Shown here piece after piece: positions 1-9,097 of a DNA stretch of 64,000 nucleotides. Source of the stretch: JAEUJM01 sp044221555 (GTDB taxonomy: Bacteria > Actinomycetota > Acidimicrobiia > Acidimicrobiales > DATDAH01). The position numbers and the translations under genes were made by a program. The notes beneath the pieces are model-generated. The model was not told where the DNA came from, did not search any database, and saw only the letters and a program-made list of their open reading frames with translations. Location: assembly GCA_044221555.1 (NCBI GenBank), contig JBGAOY010000016.1, positions 29,666-93,665 of the forward strand, in the 5' to 3' direction. How positions within the stretch are numbered: position 1 is the stretch's first letter; the number at the start of each line of letters is the position of its first letter.

Positions 1-1443
1 GGCCAGCGGGCCGAGGCCCAGGTCGGCCACCCCCACCCGATCGCCGCCGCCCGCACCGAGCCCGCAGCCGCCGGTCCGGTCGGTGACGTTGAACCCGTGT
101 GAGACCGTCCGCGCCGGGCCCCAGCAGCTGGCGCCGGCCACGGCCCGACCGACCACCGACGTGCGGGCCACGAGGAGATCGGCGGCGCGGACGTTGGCGC
201 CCTTCTCCGCCCGGTTCGCGACCACGGTGGAGCGCAGCACCGTGACCGAGCCGAGCAGGGCGAAGGCGCCACCGCCCCGACCGTCGAGGCCGGGCCCGTT
301 GTAGGCGGTGTTGGCGCTGATCGTCGAGTCCGCCATCGAGATGGTGTCCACCACCCAGACGCCGCCACCCTGTTGTGCCTGGTTGCCGCTGACCGTCGAG
401 GCGAGGACCTCACCGCGGTCGGCCCGTATCCCGCCGCCGGTGGACCCACCCCGATTCTGACGGATCGTGGACCGGACGATGCGTACCGGGCCCGAGGTGT
501 ACACCGCGCCACCGCCGCCGTCGGCGGAGTTCCCCCGCAGCGTGCTGTCCCGCACGATGGCATCGCCGCCGTTGATCCCCCCGCCCGAGCCGTTGCCGTG
601 GTTGTTGATCATGGTCGAGTCGATCAGTCGCACCTCCCCACCGGCGGTGAAGATGGCCCCTCCGTCGCCGCAGCAGGTGCCGACGGTGCCCGGCGCGCCG
701 TTGGCGGTGTTCCACCGGAACAGCGACCCCCGAGCGGTGACGGCCTGCGCGGCCCGCACGCCGCCGCCGTCGCGCGCGGTGTTCGTCCGGATGATCGTGT
801 CGACGAGCCGGATGTTCTGGGCCCAGACCCCTCCGCCCCGTCCTGCCGTGTTGTGGCCGACGATCGAGTCACGGAGCTCGACGTCGCCGGTGGTGGCCAG
901 GCCGCCGCCGACCCCACCCTGGTACACGTGGTTCGCGCGCAGGACGAGCCGCTCGCCGAGCACGTCGCCCACGGCCCGCACCCCGCCGCCATCCTCGCCC
1001 CCGCCCGTGGGCGGGGCGTACCCCGATTCCTCGACGGTCAGGTCCCGCAGGGTCAACCGCCCGGTGGTGCCGCTGTCGATGGCCCGTTCACCGCACGTGA
1101 CCGCCACCGTGTTGCCGTGCCCCTCGATCATGAGCGCACCGCTGGTGTCGGTGTGGTCGAAGTCGCCGCCGGCCTCGTCGCACGTGCCGGCCTCGAAGCG
1201 GCCCGCCCCCGGATCCGTCAGCAGGACGATCGTGTCGTCGCCGGGGTCGACCGATGCCAGGGCGAACGCCTCACGAAGCGACACCAGCCCGTCGTCGGCG
1301 TCGACGACATCGGCGGTGGTGGTCACCTCGATCGTGGCGTTCGCCCCGCCGGCGCTCACCGGGGTCAGGGGCTGCGCCAGCAACCCGCCGACGAGCGCGC
1401 CGAGGCCCACCAACGCCGTCGCCCGGCCGCGAGTCGTCCGCAC
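1..1443 (-). CDS. Secreted CSLREA/right-handed beta-helix repeat protein (3' end outside window)
   Basis: The frame stays open for 481 codons to the left edge, so the C-terminus is missing. A GTG at 1443 starts an Arg-rich n-region, a hydrophobic core and an Ala-x-Ala-like cleavage region, a probable signal peptide of about 32 residues. Residues 37-60 contain 'TTTADVVDADDG' followed by 'SLREAFALAS', the CSLREA motif that often opens secreted beta-helix proteins. The rest has many short hydrophobic repeats of the type 'xxDSTIxxNxAxxGGG', typical of a parallel beta-helix. It is probably exported to the cell surface. Its ligand or substrate cannot be told; many such folds are polysaccharide-binding or adhesive. 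It lies about 220 bp downstream of the GT-C-like gene. Confidence 0.75.
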   Translation of the reverse strand, partial: MRTTRGRATALVGLGALVGGLLAQPLTPVSAGGANATIEVTTTADVVDADDGLVSLREAFALASVDPGDDTIVLLTDPGAGRFEAGTCDEAGGDFDHTDTSGALMIEGHGNTVAVTCGERAIDSGTTGRLTLRDLTVEESGYAPPTGGGEDGGGVRAVGDVLGERLVLRANHVYQGGVGGGLATTGDVELRDSIVGHNTAGRGGGVWAQNIRLVDTIIRTNTARDGGGVRAAQAVTARGSLFRWNTANGAPGTVGTCCGDGGAIFTAGGEVRLIDSTMINNHGNGSGGGINGGDAIVRDSTLRGNSADGGGGAVYTSGPVRIVRSTIRQNRGGSTGGGIRADRGEVLASTVSGNQAQQGGGVWVVDTISMADSTISANTAYNGPGLDGRGGGAFALLGSVTVLRSTVVANRAEKGANVRAADLLVARTSVVGRAVAGASCWGPARTVSHGFNVTDRTGGCGLGAGGGDRVGVADLGLGPLA

Positions 1444-1496
1444 CGCCCAGAGTGTGACACAGCCCCCTTCCCCTCCCTGATCGCCGCTGCGGGAGG

Positions 1497-1665
1497 AGCT
1501 GGCGACCGTCAACCCACCCTGATGCAGTACGTGCCGATCCGGCCTGGGGCGTCGCCGGCCAGCAGGGGGGCGTCGATGCCCTCGCCCACGTTGACGCCGA
1601 CCGCGCCCACGAGGTGCGCGCCGGGCCCGACCGGCAGCCCGGCCGAAAGCCCGTGGTTCACCCCG
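1497..1665. repeat. Direct repeat, copy A (degenerate 3' end of GT-C gene)
   Basis: This stretch is about 90% identical to 4225-4390. It is the counterpart of the 3' end of the gene at 4237-7551, but here it lies behind a stop codon. Identity starts a few bases outside the stop codon and extends through the last 50 or so codons. It marks a tandem duplication of the neighbouring envelope genes. Confidence 0.85.
1509..1665 (-). pseudogene. Out-of-frame remnant of the C-terminal beta domain of the GT-C-like protein
   Basis: Translating the minus strand here gives 'NHGLSAGLPVGPG' and ends 'GRIGTYCIRVG' stop. That is nearly identical to the last 50 residues of the 1104-aa protein encoded at 4237-7551. 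The upstream gene (1666-3048) stops at 1666 in a frame one base off, so the remnant is not translated with it. The simplest reading is that the copy-1 gene once encoded the long form and lost its middle by deletion. The last 50 codons are well conserved, so the event may be recent, or gene conversion may have kept them similar. Confidence 0.8.
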
Positions 1666-3048
1666 TCAGGCGACGGCCACACCGGGCTCGTGCTCGGCGG
1701 TCGGCTCCCCGAGCACGCTCAGGGCTCGAGCCCCGGCGACACAGGTGAGGGCCACGTCGACGAGCACCAGGATGCGCACGACGATCACCGTGCGGTACGC
1801 GGCCACGTTCAAGTAGGGGTCGAGGTCTTCCGGCGCCACGGCGAACGTGAAGGCGACGACGAGCAGGTACGCACCACACAGCACGAGCAGCGAGAGGAGC
1901 CCGGGCTGTCGCAGGCGCAGACCCGACCACCTGCCGACCGCCACCGCCAGCACGATGCCGAGGACCGCCAGGCCGACGAGCGGGCCGAGCTCACCGGCCA
2001 GATGCGAGATGGCTGTCGTGAAACGTTGGTGCACCACCGTTCCACCGTCGAGCAGGTGGCGCAGCTGCGACCAGTCGCCCCGCTCGTCCGGGGTCGCCCC
2101 GGCCACCTCCAACACGGCCTGCCACGCGGCGATCGCCCCCAGGACGCCCAGGACGAATGGGACGACTCGACGCCACGAGCGACCGGCTCGGATCACCACC
2201 AGCACCACCAGCACCAACGCGGCAACCTGGGCCTCGAACTTGACCAGCGAGCCAGCCGCGGCGAAGACGGTGGCCACGGCCACGACGCGGCGCTCGAGCG
2301 GCCCCGCCAGCGCCAGCACCGCGCCCGACACGAACAGGGCCGCCCAGGCGAGGTCCGCGAACCCGACGAGTCCCACGCCGGCGTTCGCACCCCAGCAGAC
2401 GGCGGTCACCGCCGCCGCGATCACCGTTGCACCCCTCCGGTTCAGGCGGGTGACGACGGACGTGTTGAACCCGGCGGCGGCGATCGCGGCCCCGGTGAAC
2501 AGCTGGCTGACCCGGAGCGCGAGCTCCCGGTCGTAGGCGCCGCCCAGGTGCCACACCGCGGCGATCATCCCCGGGAGCAACGGGGGATACCGAGATCGGC
2601 TGAACGAGAACGCCGCAGTGGTCATTCCCTCGCGGGTGACATCACCCCCGGCGCGGAACCACGCCGCGTGGAACCACCAGATGTAGCGGGCGTCGGACCC
2701 GACCGCGGGCAGGTCCACCAACAGCACGGGCGCGAGCGCCACCACCACGGCGGCGACCAGTGGCCCGTAGCCCGGCCCGTCCACCGTGCGTGCGCCGAGC
2801 CGACCTGGCGGCCGATGCGTCAGGTACCAGCCCCAGCCGACCACCGCCCACAGCAGAAGCCAGGGCAACATCGACGTGCCGAGCAGGATGCTCAACGCGA
2901 CTGCCGCCGACACGGCCAGTCCTGCCGTCGCGGGAGTGGTCGCCAGCGCCCAGGGCCGCGACCGGCGGCTGAGGGCTCGTCCCGCGGGCCAACCGACGGC
3001 GACGAGCACGACCGCCAGAAGGGTGATGGCGCGGATCACGTCGCTCAC
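1666..3048 (-). CDS. Polytopic GT-C-like membrane protein, short paralog
   Basis: 460 aa with about 10-11 predicted membrane helices. The GTG start at 3048 overlaps the upstream stop (GTGA), so the two genes are translationally coupled. The protein aligns throughout with the N-terminal half of the 1104-aa product of 4237-7551: the motifs 'DARYIWWFHAAWFR', 'RYPPLLPG', 'YDRELALRVSQLFTGAA' and 'RGDWSQL' all recur there. An acidic luminal or extracellular loop ahead of a long helix bundle suggests the GT-C fold of lipid-linked glycosyltransferases (mannosyl- or arabinosyltransferase-like), but no diagnostic DxD/ExD site could be assigned. Paired with a Wzz-like gene, it probably assembles or exports an envelope glycan. 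It is truncated relative to its paralog. Confidence 0.65.
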   Translation of the reverse strand: MSDVIRAITLLAVVLVAVGWPAGRALSRRSRPWALATTPATAGLAVSAAVALSILLGTSMLPWLLLWAVVGWGWYLTHRPPGRLGARTVDGPGYGPLVAAVVVALAPVLLVDLPAVGSDARYIWWFHAAWFRAGGDVTREGMTTAAFSFSRSRYPPLLPGMIAAVWHLGGAYDRELALRVSQLFTGAAIAAAGFNTSVVTRLNRRGATVIAAAVTAVCWGANAGVGLVGFADLAWAALFVSGAVLALAGPLERRVVAVATVFAAAGSLVKFEAQVAALVLVVLVVIRAGRSWRRVVPFVLGVLGAIAAWQAVLEVAGATPDERGDWSQLRHLLDGGTVVHQRFTTAISHLAGELGPLVGLAVLGIVLAVAVGRWSGLRLRQPGLLSLLVLCGAYLLVVAFTFAVAPEDLDPYLNVAAYRTVIVVRILVLVDVALTCVAGARALSVLGEPTAEHEPGVAVA

Positions 3049-4142
3049 GGCCCCGTCGGCTCCAGGTGGTAGCCGCCGCACTCCTTCGGACCTGGTCCCG
3101 GCACGATGCGCAGCACCACGTCGGCGTGCTGATCGGGCCCGACAAGGGTCAGGCGGGGAAAGGCGAACTCCTCGAAGTGATCGCGGAAGAAGGCCACGTC
3201 GGAGTCCACGGCCACCGCCGAACTGTCAGGAACGGCCTTCGCCCATCGCTCGAGACAGCGGTACTGCTGCTCGTCGTTCGCCGCGGTGGAGGGGCGCAGC
3301 TCCCACACCGAGATCACACCGGCGAGGGCAGAGGCGCCGATCAGCCCGGGGAGTGCGATGACGAGCGTGCCGAGCACGATCCGCCCGACTCGCTGCCGGC
3401 CCGCCGGGCGCGGCACGAGACGTTCGGCCGCGGCCCGGTGCTCGGCGGGGGAACGTCGCTCACGCCACCACGCGAGGGCAAGGCCCGCCGCCAACCCGCC
3501 GAGGCCCGCGACCAGGAACCACACGACCACCCGGGGCGACGCCGGATCGTCCGGTATCTGGGGCACCCCCGACACCGTGCCGCCGACCGCACCCATCTGA
3601 TCGAGCGCCGCCTGGCGGGCGGCCTGGACCGCCTCCAACCGCTCGATGGGCGGCTCCCCCTCGGTCGGTTCGCCGCCCTGTCGAAGGCGGTCGATCTCAT
3701 ACTGGAGCTCGGCCACCCGGCCGCCGGCCTCCATCGCCCGACCCCAGGCGATGTAGCCGTTGGCGATCCCGTAGGCCGCGAAGAAGGCTCGCTCGGCCGA
3801 GTCGCCCTGCACCACGAAGCTGAGCGAGCCCGAGGATTCGTCGCCCGTCACCTGGTAGCTCACGGGGTAGTCGAAACCGTCGAGCACGGCGCTGCGAAAA
3901 GGCTCGCCGTCCGCCATCGCCACCTCGGCGGCGACGGCCGCTTCCGGGGTCGGCAGCGTCGCTTCGTCCGACCGCAGCCCCGCCACCTGCAGCGGCTCGA
4001 TGTGCACGGTCGCGGTCGACTCCCAGTGCTTCGGGGTGAGGAGCACGACTACCGCGGTGACCATCAGGGCCAGAGCGACGGCGCCGGCGATGACGTAACG
4101 CTGCCGGAGCCACGCCATCCACGACAGAGTAGTCAGGCCCAC
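3045..4142 (-). CDS. Wzz-like (chain-length-determinant-type) three-TM protein, copy 1
   Basis: 365 aa. The start is GTG at 4142, with GGAG six bases upstream; ATG at 4118 is an alternative. There is one TM helix at about residues 17-37, an extracytoplasmic domain with 'HIEPLQVAGLRSDEA', then a second TM helix ('VVWFLVAGLGGLAAGLALAWW'-like). A charged loop, a third TM helix and a C-terminal extracytoplasmic domain follow ('FFRDHFEEFAFPRL', 'IVPGPGPKECGGY'). The N-terminal half looks like polysaccharide co-polymerases of the Wzz/capsular family without a tyrosine-kinase domain. The C-terminal domain is unfamiliar but is shared with the paralog at 7548-8942. It probably controls the partner GT-C protein. 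Confidence 0.6.
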   Translation of the reverse strand: MGLTTLSWMAWLRQRYVIAGAVALALMVTAVVVLLTPKHWESTATVHIEPLQVAGLRSDEATLPTPEAAVAAEVAMADGEPFRSAVLDGFDYPVSYQVTGDESSGSLSFVVQGDSAERAFFAAYGIANGYIAWGRAMEAGGRVAELQYEIDRLRQGGEPTEGEPPIERLEAVQAARQAALDQMGAVGGTVSGVPQIPDDPASPRVVVWFLVAGLGGLAAGLALAWWRERRSPAEHRAAAERLVPRPAGRQRVGRIVLGTLVIALPGLIGASALAGVISVWELRPSTAANDEQQYRCLERWAKAVPDSSAVAVDSDVAFFRDHFEEFAFPRLTLVGPDQHADVVLRIVPGPGPKECGGYHLEPTGP

Positions 4143-4224
4143 GGCAGGCTCCGTCCGGCGATCTTCGGCGGGCTTGGGTCCGAGCTCACGGCCGGGTCGA
4201 CGTGGCCGTGGCGGGAGTTCGAGG

Positions 4225-4390
4225 AGCTGACGACCGTCAACCCACCCTGATGCAGTACGTGCCGATCCGGCCTGGGGCGTCGCCGGCCAGCAGGGGGGCG
4301 TCGATGCCCTCGCCGACGTTCACGCCGATCGCGCACACGAGGTGCGGGCCGGGCCCGACCGGCAGCTCGGCCGAGAACCCGTGGTTCGGC
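4225..4390. repeat. Direct repeat, copy B (intact 3' end of GT-C gene)
   Basis: This is the partner of the repeat at 1497-1665. Here the sequence is the in-frame 3' end of the 4237-7551 gene plus a few bases beyond the stop. Confidence 0.85.
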
Positions 4391-7300
4391 CCCGCGTCGG
4401 GGTAGCTCGCAGCCACGTCGGGGCGCGGGAGCTGGGCCACGCCGATGTCGACGGCCTCGCTGTCGACCCGGATGGTGACGTGCACCGCGGTGTCCTGGTC
4501 CGAGAGGTCGATCACCCAGCCCGCCACGGCCACGACGTCGGGGGCGCGGCGGTCGGCGACCTCGAGATAGCCCTTGGGCGGCCCCCCGACCAGGTCCTGG
4601 TAGGGCACCGGCGTGCCCCCGAACACGTCGGACCAGTCGATGAGCGTGCCCTGCCCCTCGCTGGTGAAGCTGGTCAGCCCCTCGGCGATCGTGAGCGACC
4701 CGCCGCCGTCGCCGAAGGCCACGGCCGCGGCGTCGTTGGCGAAGCCCTCGGTGTACACACCGGCCACCCCGTGGTGGTCGAGCCGCTCCGGGGACGGGCC
4801 CACCACGAAGTCGTGGGCCCCGGGGTGCCGGGAGAGTCCGGCCACGTGGTCGAGCAGCACCTCGACGTCACGGCCGGCCCGGCTCCACGAGCCCAGGGTG
4901 GTCACCTGGCCCACCACGCAGACCGCCAGGAGCACCACCGCGACCGTCGCGGTGGGGATCCGTGCGTGCGCCCACGCCGTGAGGAGGATACCGGCCCACA
5001 CGGCCGCGGCACCGATCGACGACACCACCAGGATGCGGTCGAACACGCCCAGCGGCGCCGCCTGCGGGTCGAGGGTGACCCACCCCAGCGCCCCGAGGGC
5101 GCCCACCGCCAGCCCCACGATCACGAGCCACGGTCCGCTCCCTGTGCGGCGCTCGCCCCGCCACCACCGCACCAGGCACCACACGATGCCGGCGAGGGTG
5201 CCGACCCTCAGCAGCGTGGGGACGAGCGGGGTGCCCTGGTCGGTGCCCAGCAGCCCGTGGCCGAAGTGCGCGTCCCAGAAGACGCCGAGCGCCGGCAGGT
5301 GCAGCGGCACGTCGTAGATGGGGTGGGCGGCGATCCAGATGCCGATGGCGCCGAGCATCGCGAGGGTGACGGCGCGACGCGACCAGGCCACCCGCGGCGT
5401 GGCCGGGAGCACCAGGGTGGCCACCGCCGCGGCGGGCAGGGTGGTCTCGTAGCAGAGCGCGGCCACGCAGAAGCACGCCGTGGCCAGCACCCAGCGCCCC
5501 GAGCCCAGGAACAGGACCCCGCCGAGCAGCAGGCACAGGGCCACGAGCGCCGGGATGATCGGGCCCCAGACCGTGAGCGACGAGTGGTTCGCCATCACCA
5601 GCCAGAGGACCGTGACGGCCAGGGCGACCGCCGGGGTGACCCACCGCAGGGCCACCCGGTAGAGGAGCCACGCGGCGGTGAGCTGCAGGAGCGTGATGGC
5701 GGCGAGCAGGCCCAGGGGATGGGCGCCGATGCCGCCGTTCACCACCGTGAGCAGCACCCACGCACCGGGGCGGCTCAGGGCGAAGGTGGTGTTGGGGTCC
5801 TGCCAGAGGCGGGCCAGGCCCCCGTTCACCACGATGCTCCAGTCGTCGAGGATCAGGCCCGCGCCACTGGCGGCGTAGAGGCCCGCCCGCACCAGCACGA
5901 TGGTCCCGATCACCAGCGCGGCCAGGGCATCGGCCCGCCGACCCGGTCCGGGCCAGGCGAACGCCACGGAGGCCCGCGCCGCGGCACCCGGCCGGTCGGC
6001 CGCGCCCACGCCCGACTCGTCGTCCGACCCGTCGGCCGGCCCGCCACCCGGTCGGTCGCCGTCCCGCGGTCCTCCCGCGACACCGGTGGCGCCGGCGCCA
6101 GGCCCTCCGGCCCCACCCTCACGTCGCGGGCGGGCCCACCATCCGTCTGCTGGCGCCTGGCCGGCACCCACACCGGCACCGGCACCGGCGCCGGCGGCCG
6201 GGGCGAGGACCGGCTCGAGGTGGCCGATGGCCCGGGCCGCGGCCACGCCGACCAGCAGCGCGTCCACCACCACCAGCATGCGGGCCACCAGCACCACCCG
6301 GCGGGCGGCGGCGTCGAGGAAGGCGTCGAGCGACTCGGGCGCCATCGCGAAGGTGAGGGCCACGAAGGTGAGGTACCCCGCGACCAGCAACACGATGGGG
6401 ACGACCCCCGGCTGGCGCAGCGGGCGGCCGCCCAGCCGGGCGACGACGAGCGTGACCACGATGGCCAGCGCCGCGAGGCCGACGAGCCACCCCAGCTCGC
6501 CGCCCAGGAAGTCGAGCGCGTCCATGAAGCGGTGGTGGGCCTCCGATCCCGTGTCGAGGATCTGGGGCAGCTTGCCCCAGTCGCCCCGCTGGTCGGGCGG
6601 TGCGCCGGCCGCGGCCGGCACGTAGCGCCACCCCACGATGGCGGCGACCACCGCCGCGGCCACGGGCACCGATCGCCGCCAGGCCCGTCCGGCGCGCACG
6701 GCGACGAGCACCACGAGCAGCAGCGCGGCCACCTCGCCCTCGAACTTCACCAGCGCGGCTGCGGCCGCGAAGGCGGTGCCGATGGCGATCGTGCGGCTGT
6801 CAGTGGGCCCCGCCAGCAGCAGGACGGCGGCCGCCACGAACAGGGCGGCCCAGGCCAGGTCGACGAAGCCCACCAGGCCCACCGAGGCGTTGGCACCCCA
6901 GCAGGCCGCGGCCACCACGCCGGCGGCGATCGCCGTGTCGCGGCGGCCGAGGCGCAGGGTGCGGGCGGTGAAGAACCCCGCGGCCGCCACCGCCGCGCCG
7001 GTGAAGAGCTGGCTCACGCGCAGCGCCACCTCGCGGTCGAAGGCGCCGCCCAGGTGCCACACGGTGGCGATCACCCCGGGGAGCAGCGGCGGGTACGCCG
7101 GCCGGCGGAAGAAGAAGTCGGGCAGCGACATGGCCTCGGAGGTCACGTCGCCACCGTGGCGGTACCAGGCGGCGTGGAACCACCACATGTAGCGGGCGTC
7201 GGCCTCGACCGGGGGGATGTCCACCAGGATCACCGGCAGGATCGCGACCACGGCCGCGGTGACCAGTGCGGCGACGCCGGTGGGGTCGTGGTCGGGGGCC

Positions 7301-7551
7301 CACCGATGACCGGTGGCGCGGCGCAGCGCGAGTCCGGCCCAGCCCAGGACGGCCATCGCGGCGAGCCACGGCACCATCGACGAGCCCGTGAGGATCGCCG
7401 CGGCCACCGCGATCGAGCAGGCGATGCCCGTGGACGCGGGCAACGTGGCCCACGCGCCCACCCGGCTGCGGGCGAGGAGCCGGGCCGCCGGCCACCCCAC
7501 CGCGGCGAACACCACGGCGACCAGGGCCATGGTCGCGAAGGGGACGTTCAC
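4237..7551 (-). CDS. Large GT-C-like membrane protein, double module with C-terminal beta domain
   Basis: 1104 aa. The ATG at 7551 overlaps the upstream stop (ATGA). Residues 1-430 form the first polytopic half, homologous to the protein at 1666-3048. Residues 430-540 are a Gly/Ala/Pro/Asp-rich linker. The second polytopic half (about 540-900) contains 'LILDDWSIVVNGG', where the acidic pair resembles the first-loop acidic site of GT-C glycosyltransferases. The last 100 residues ('AGWVIDLSD', 'RPDVAASYPDAGPNHGF', 'AIGVNVGEG') match a small beta domain common in secreted actinobacterial proteins. It probably transfers sugars from a polyprenyl-phosphate donor to an envelope acceptor. Specificity is unknown, and the linker is likely disordered. 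Confidence 0.7.
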   Translation of the reverse strand: MNVPFATMALVAVVFAAVGWPAARLLARSRVGAWATLPASTGIACSIAVAAAILTGSSMVPWLAAMAVLGWAGLALRRATGHRWAPDHDPTGVAALVTAAVVAILPVILVDIPPVEADARYMWWFHAAWYRHGGDVTSEAMSLPDFFFRRPAYPPLLPGVIATVWHLGGAFDREVALRVSQLFTGAAVAAAGFFTARTLRLGRRDTAIAAGVVAAACWGANASVGLVGFVDLAWAALFVAAAVLLLAGPTDSRTIAIGTAFAAAAALVKFEGEVAALLLVVLVAVRAGRAWRRSVPVAAAVVAAIVGWRYVPAAAGAPPDQRGDWGKLPQILDTGSEAHHRFMDALDFLGGELGWLVGLAALAIVVTLVVARLGGRPLRQPGVVPIVLLVAGYLTFVALTFAMAPESLDAFLDAAARRVVLVARMLVVVDALLVGVAAARAIGHLEPVLAPAAGAGAGAGVGAGQAPADGWWARPRREGGAGGPGAGATGVAGGPRDGDRPGGGPADGSDDESGVGAADRPGAAARASVAFAWPGPGRRADALAALVIGTIVLVRAGLYAASGAGLILDDWSIVVNGGLARLWQDPNTTFALSRPGAWVLLTVVNGGIGAHPLGLLAAITLLQLTAAWLLYRVALRWVTPAVALAVTVLWLVMANHSSLTVWGPIIPALVALCLLLGGVLFLGSGRWVLATACFCVAALCYETTLPAAAVATLVLPATPRVAWSRRAVTLAMLGAIGIWIAAHPIYDVPLHLPALGVFWDAHFGHGLLGTDQGTPLVPTLLRVGTLAGIVWCLVRWWRGERRTGSGPWLVIVGLAVGALGALGWVTLDPQAAPLGVFDRILVVSSIGAAAVWAGILLTAWAHARIPTATVAVVLLAVCVVGQVTTLGSWSRAGRDVEVLLDHVAGLSRHPGAHDFVVGPSPERLDHHGVAGVYTEGFANDAAAVAFGDGGGSLTIAEGLTSFTSEGQGTLIDWSDVFGGTPVPYQDLVGGPPKGYLEVADRRAPDVVAVAGWVIDLSDQDTAVHVTIRVDSEAVDIGVAQLPRPDVAASYPDAGPNHGFSAELPVGPGPHLVCAIGVNVGEGIDAPLLAGDAPGRIGTYCIRVG

Positions 7552-8942
7552 GGTTCGATGCGTTCGAGCGAGTAGTTGCCGCAGGACTCCTGCCCCGGGC
7601 CGGGCACCATGCGCAGCGTCACGTCGACGGGTTGGTCAGGTCCGACGATGTTCAGCCTCGGGAACGCGACCTCCTGGAAGCGGTCGCGGAAGAACACGTC
7701 GCTGTCCTCGCTCACCCCCACCGTGCTGCCGTCGGGGATGGAGGCGAGCCAGATGTCGAGGCACTCGTACAGGTTCTCGTCGCGGGGGTTGGTGAACGGA
7801 CGCAGCTCCCAGACGCCGATGACCGCGGCCAGCGCCGACGCCACGACCGGGACCACCAACGCCACGGCCAGGGTGCCGATCGCGACGCGGACGACGCGAT
7901 CGGACCGCGACCCCGCGCGCTCGGCCACCCCTCCCCCGCCGGCGCCGGCGCGCCCGTCGGTGTGGTCGGTGGCGTCGGCGGACACGCCGGCGTGGATGTC
8001 GGCGTCCGTGTCGGTGGGGATGTCCGTGTCGGTGCGGATGTCGGTGCGGATGTCGCTGTCGGTGGCGATGCCGGTATCGGTGCGGATGTCACTGTCGGCG
8101 GCGATGTCGCTGTCGGCGGCCGTGCCCGCGTCGGTGTCCGTGCCCGTGTCGGTGGCGATGCCGCTGTCGGTGGCCGTGGCCGTGGCCGTCGCGGTGACCG
8201 TGGCCGTGTCGACTCCGGCACGGTCGGACGAGCGGCGCTCGAGCAGCCAGGCCAGGGCCGCGCCGGCGCAGAGGCCGAGCAGCCCGGCCACCACGAGGGG
8301 CACGGCGAGGTTGGGGGCCACCGGGTCACCGGGCACCTCGGGGGGCACCACCACGGTCCCGCCCCCGCCTTCGAGCCGGCTGAGGGCGGTCTCGATGACC
8401 GCCAACTGAGCCGCCGCGTCGCCGTTGGCACCGGCGGGCGGGACGGTGGTGGGCGGCGCGCCGGCCGGCGGGATCGTGGTGGGCGGAGCCGGCGCGGCGA
8501 GCTCGGCGCGGAGCTCGTCGGCGCGGGCGACCGCGGACTGCGCCCGACCCCATCCGATGTATGCGCCCGCCACCGCGTACGCGGCGCGCACCGACCGCTC
8601 GGCGCTGTCCGAGCGCGCCACGAACCGCATGGTCCCGGTGGCGGGATCGCCGGTGACGTCGAAGTCCACCGGGTAGTCCAGGTTGGCCACGAGCGCCTCT
8701 CGGAACGCATCGCTCCGGGCCTGGGCGACCTCGGCCTGCATGGCCGCCTCTCGCGAGGCCGACGCCGCCGCCTCGGGATGCAGCCCCTCGACCGGGAAGG
8801 GGTCGAGCTGCACCGTGGCGCTGGCCTGCCAGTCCTTGCTGGAGCGGTAGGCGGGGACGGCCACGAGCATGATCGCGACGAGGGCACCGGCGACGACGAT
8901 CCCCCGCCGGCGCACCACTGCGTCTCGCACCTCACCGACCAC
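7548..8942 (-). CDS. Wzz-like three-TM protein, copy 2, with Thr/Asp repeat loop
   Basis: 464 aa from a GTG at 8942 that has GGGGGAG seven bases upstream; the frame is open further upstream but lacks a good ribosome site. It has the same plan as the 3045-4142 protein: TM helix, extracytoplasmic domain ('VQLDPFPVEGLHPEAAAS'), TM, cytoplasmic loop, TM, C-terminal domain ('DVFFRDRFQEVAFPRL', 'MVPGPGQESCGNYSLE'). The loop between TM2 and TM3 is greatly expanded by a degenerate Thr-Asp-Ile/Ala repeat encoded at 8000-8215, absent from copy 1. The gene is coupled to the downstream GT-C gene by ATGA. It is presumably a partner of that enzyme. Confidence 0.6.
   Translation of the reverse strand: MVGEVRDAVVRRRGIVVAGALVAIMLVAVPAYRSSKDWQASATVQLDPFPVEGLHPEAAASASREAAMQAEVAQARSDAFREALVANLDYPVDFDVTGDPATGTMRFVARSDSAERSVRAAYAVAGAYIGWGRAQSAVARADELRAELAAPAPPTTIPPAGAPPTTVPPAGANGDAAAQLAVIETALSRLEGGGGTVVVPPEVPGDPVAPNLAVPLVVAGLLGLCAGAALAWLLERRSSDRAGVDTATVTATATATATDSGIATDTGTDTDAGTAADSDIAADSDIRTDTGIATDSDIRTDIRTDTDIPTDTDADIHAGVSADATDHTDGRAGAGGGGVAERAGSRSDRVVRVAIGTLAVALVVPVVASALAAVIGVWELRPFTNPRDENLYECLDIWLASIPDGSTVGVSEDSDVFFRDRFQEVAFPRLNIVGPDQPVDVTLRMVPGPGQESCGNYSLERIEP
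8000..8215. repeat. Degenerate GTCGGT-type hexanucleotide repeat inside coding sequence
   Basis: The stretch is built from variants of GTCGGTGTCGGCGATG and, on the minus strand, encodes alternating Thr-Asp dipeptides with Ile, Ala and Gly. Such a tract expands and contracts by slippage. It accounts for most of the length difference between the two Wzz-like paralogs. Confidence 0.75.
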
Positions 8943-9097
8943 CGCGATTCTCCCCCTGCCCGCCGGGCCGGACGCACGACGCGCCGCCCCCGTGACGGTG
9001 CCGGACGAGACTACGGGACGCTGCCGGCCCGCCCGGACGCGGCGCCGTCCACGCGGCCCGGCCCGACCCGCCGTGGGCCGGCGGAACCACCGGGCCG

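Noticed and set aside
373..3072. 899-codon plus-strand frame
   Set aside because: Antisense shadow of the beta-helix and GT-C genes; composition Pro/Arg/Gly/His-rich, no domain, and the minus strand carries recognisable proteins with coupled starts.
4342..7575. 1077-codon plus-strand frame
   Set aside because: Antisense of the 1104-aa GT-C-like gene; low-complexity His/Gly/Arg translation typical of the complementary frame in GC-rich DNA.
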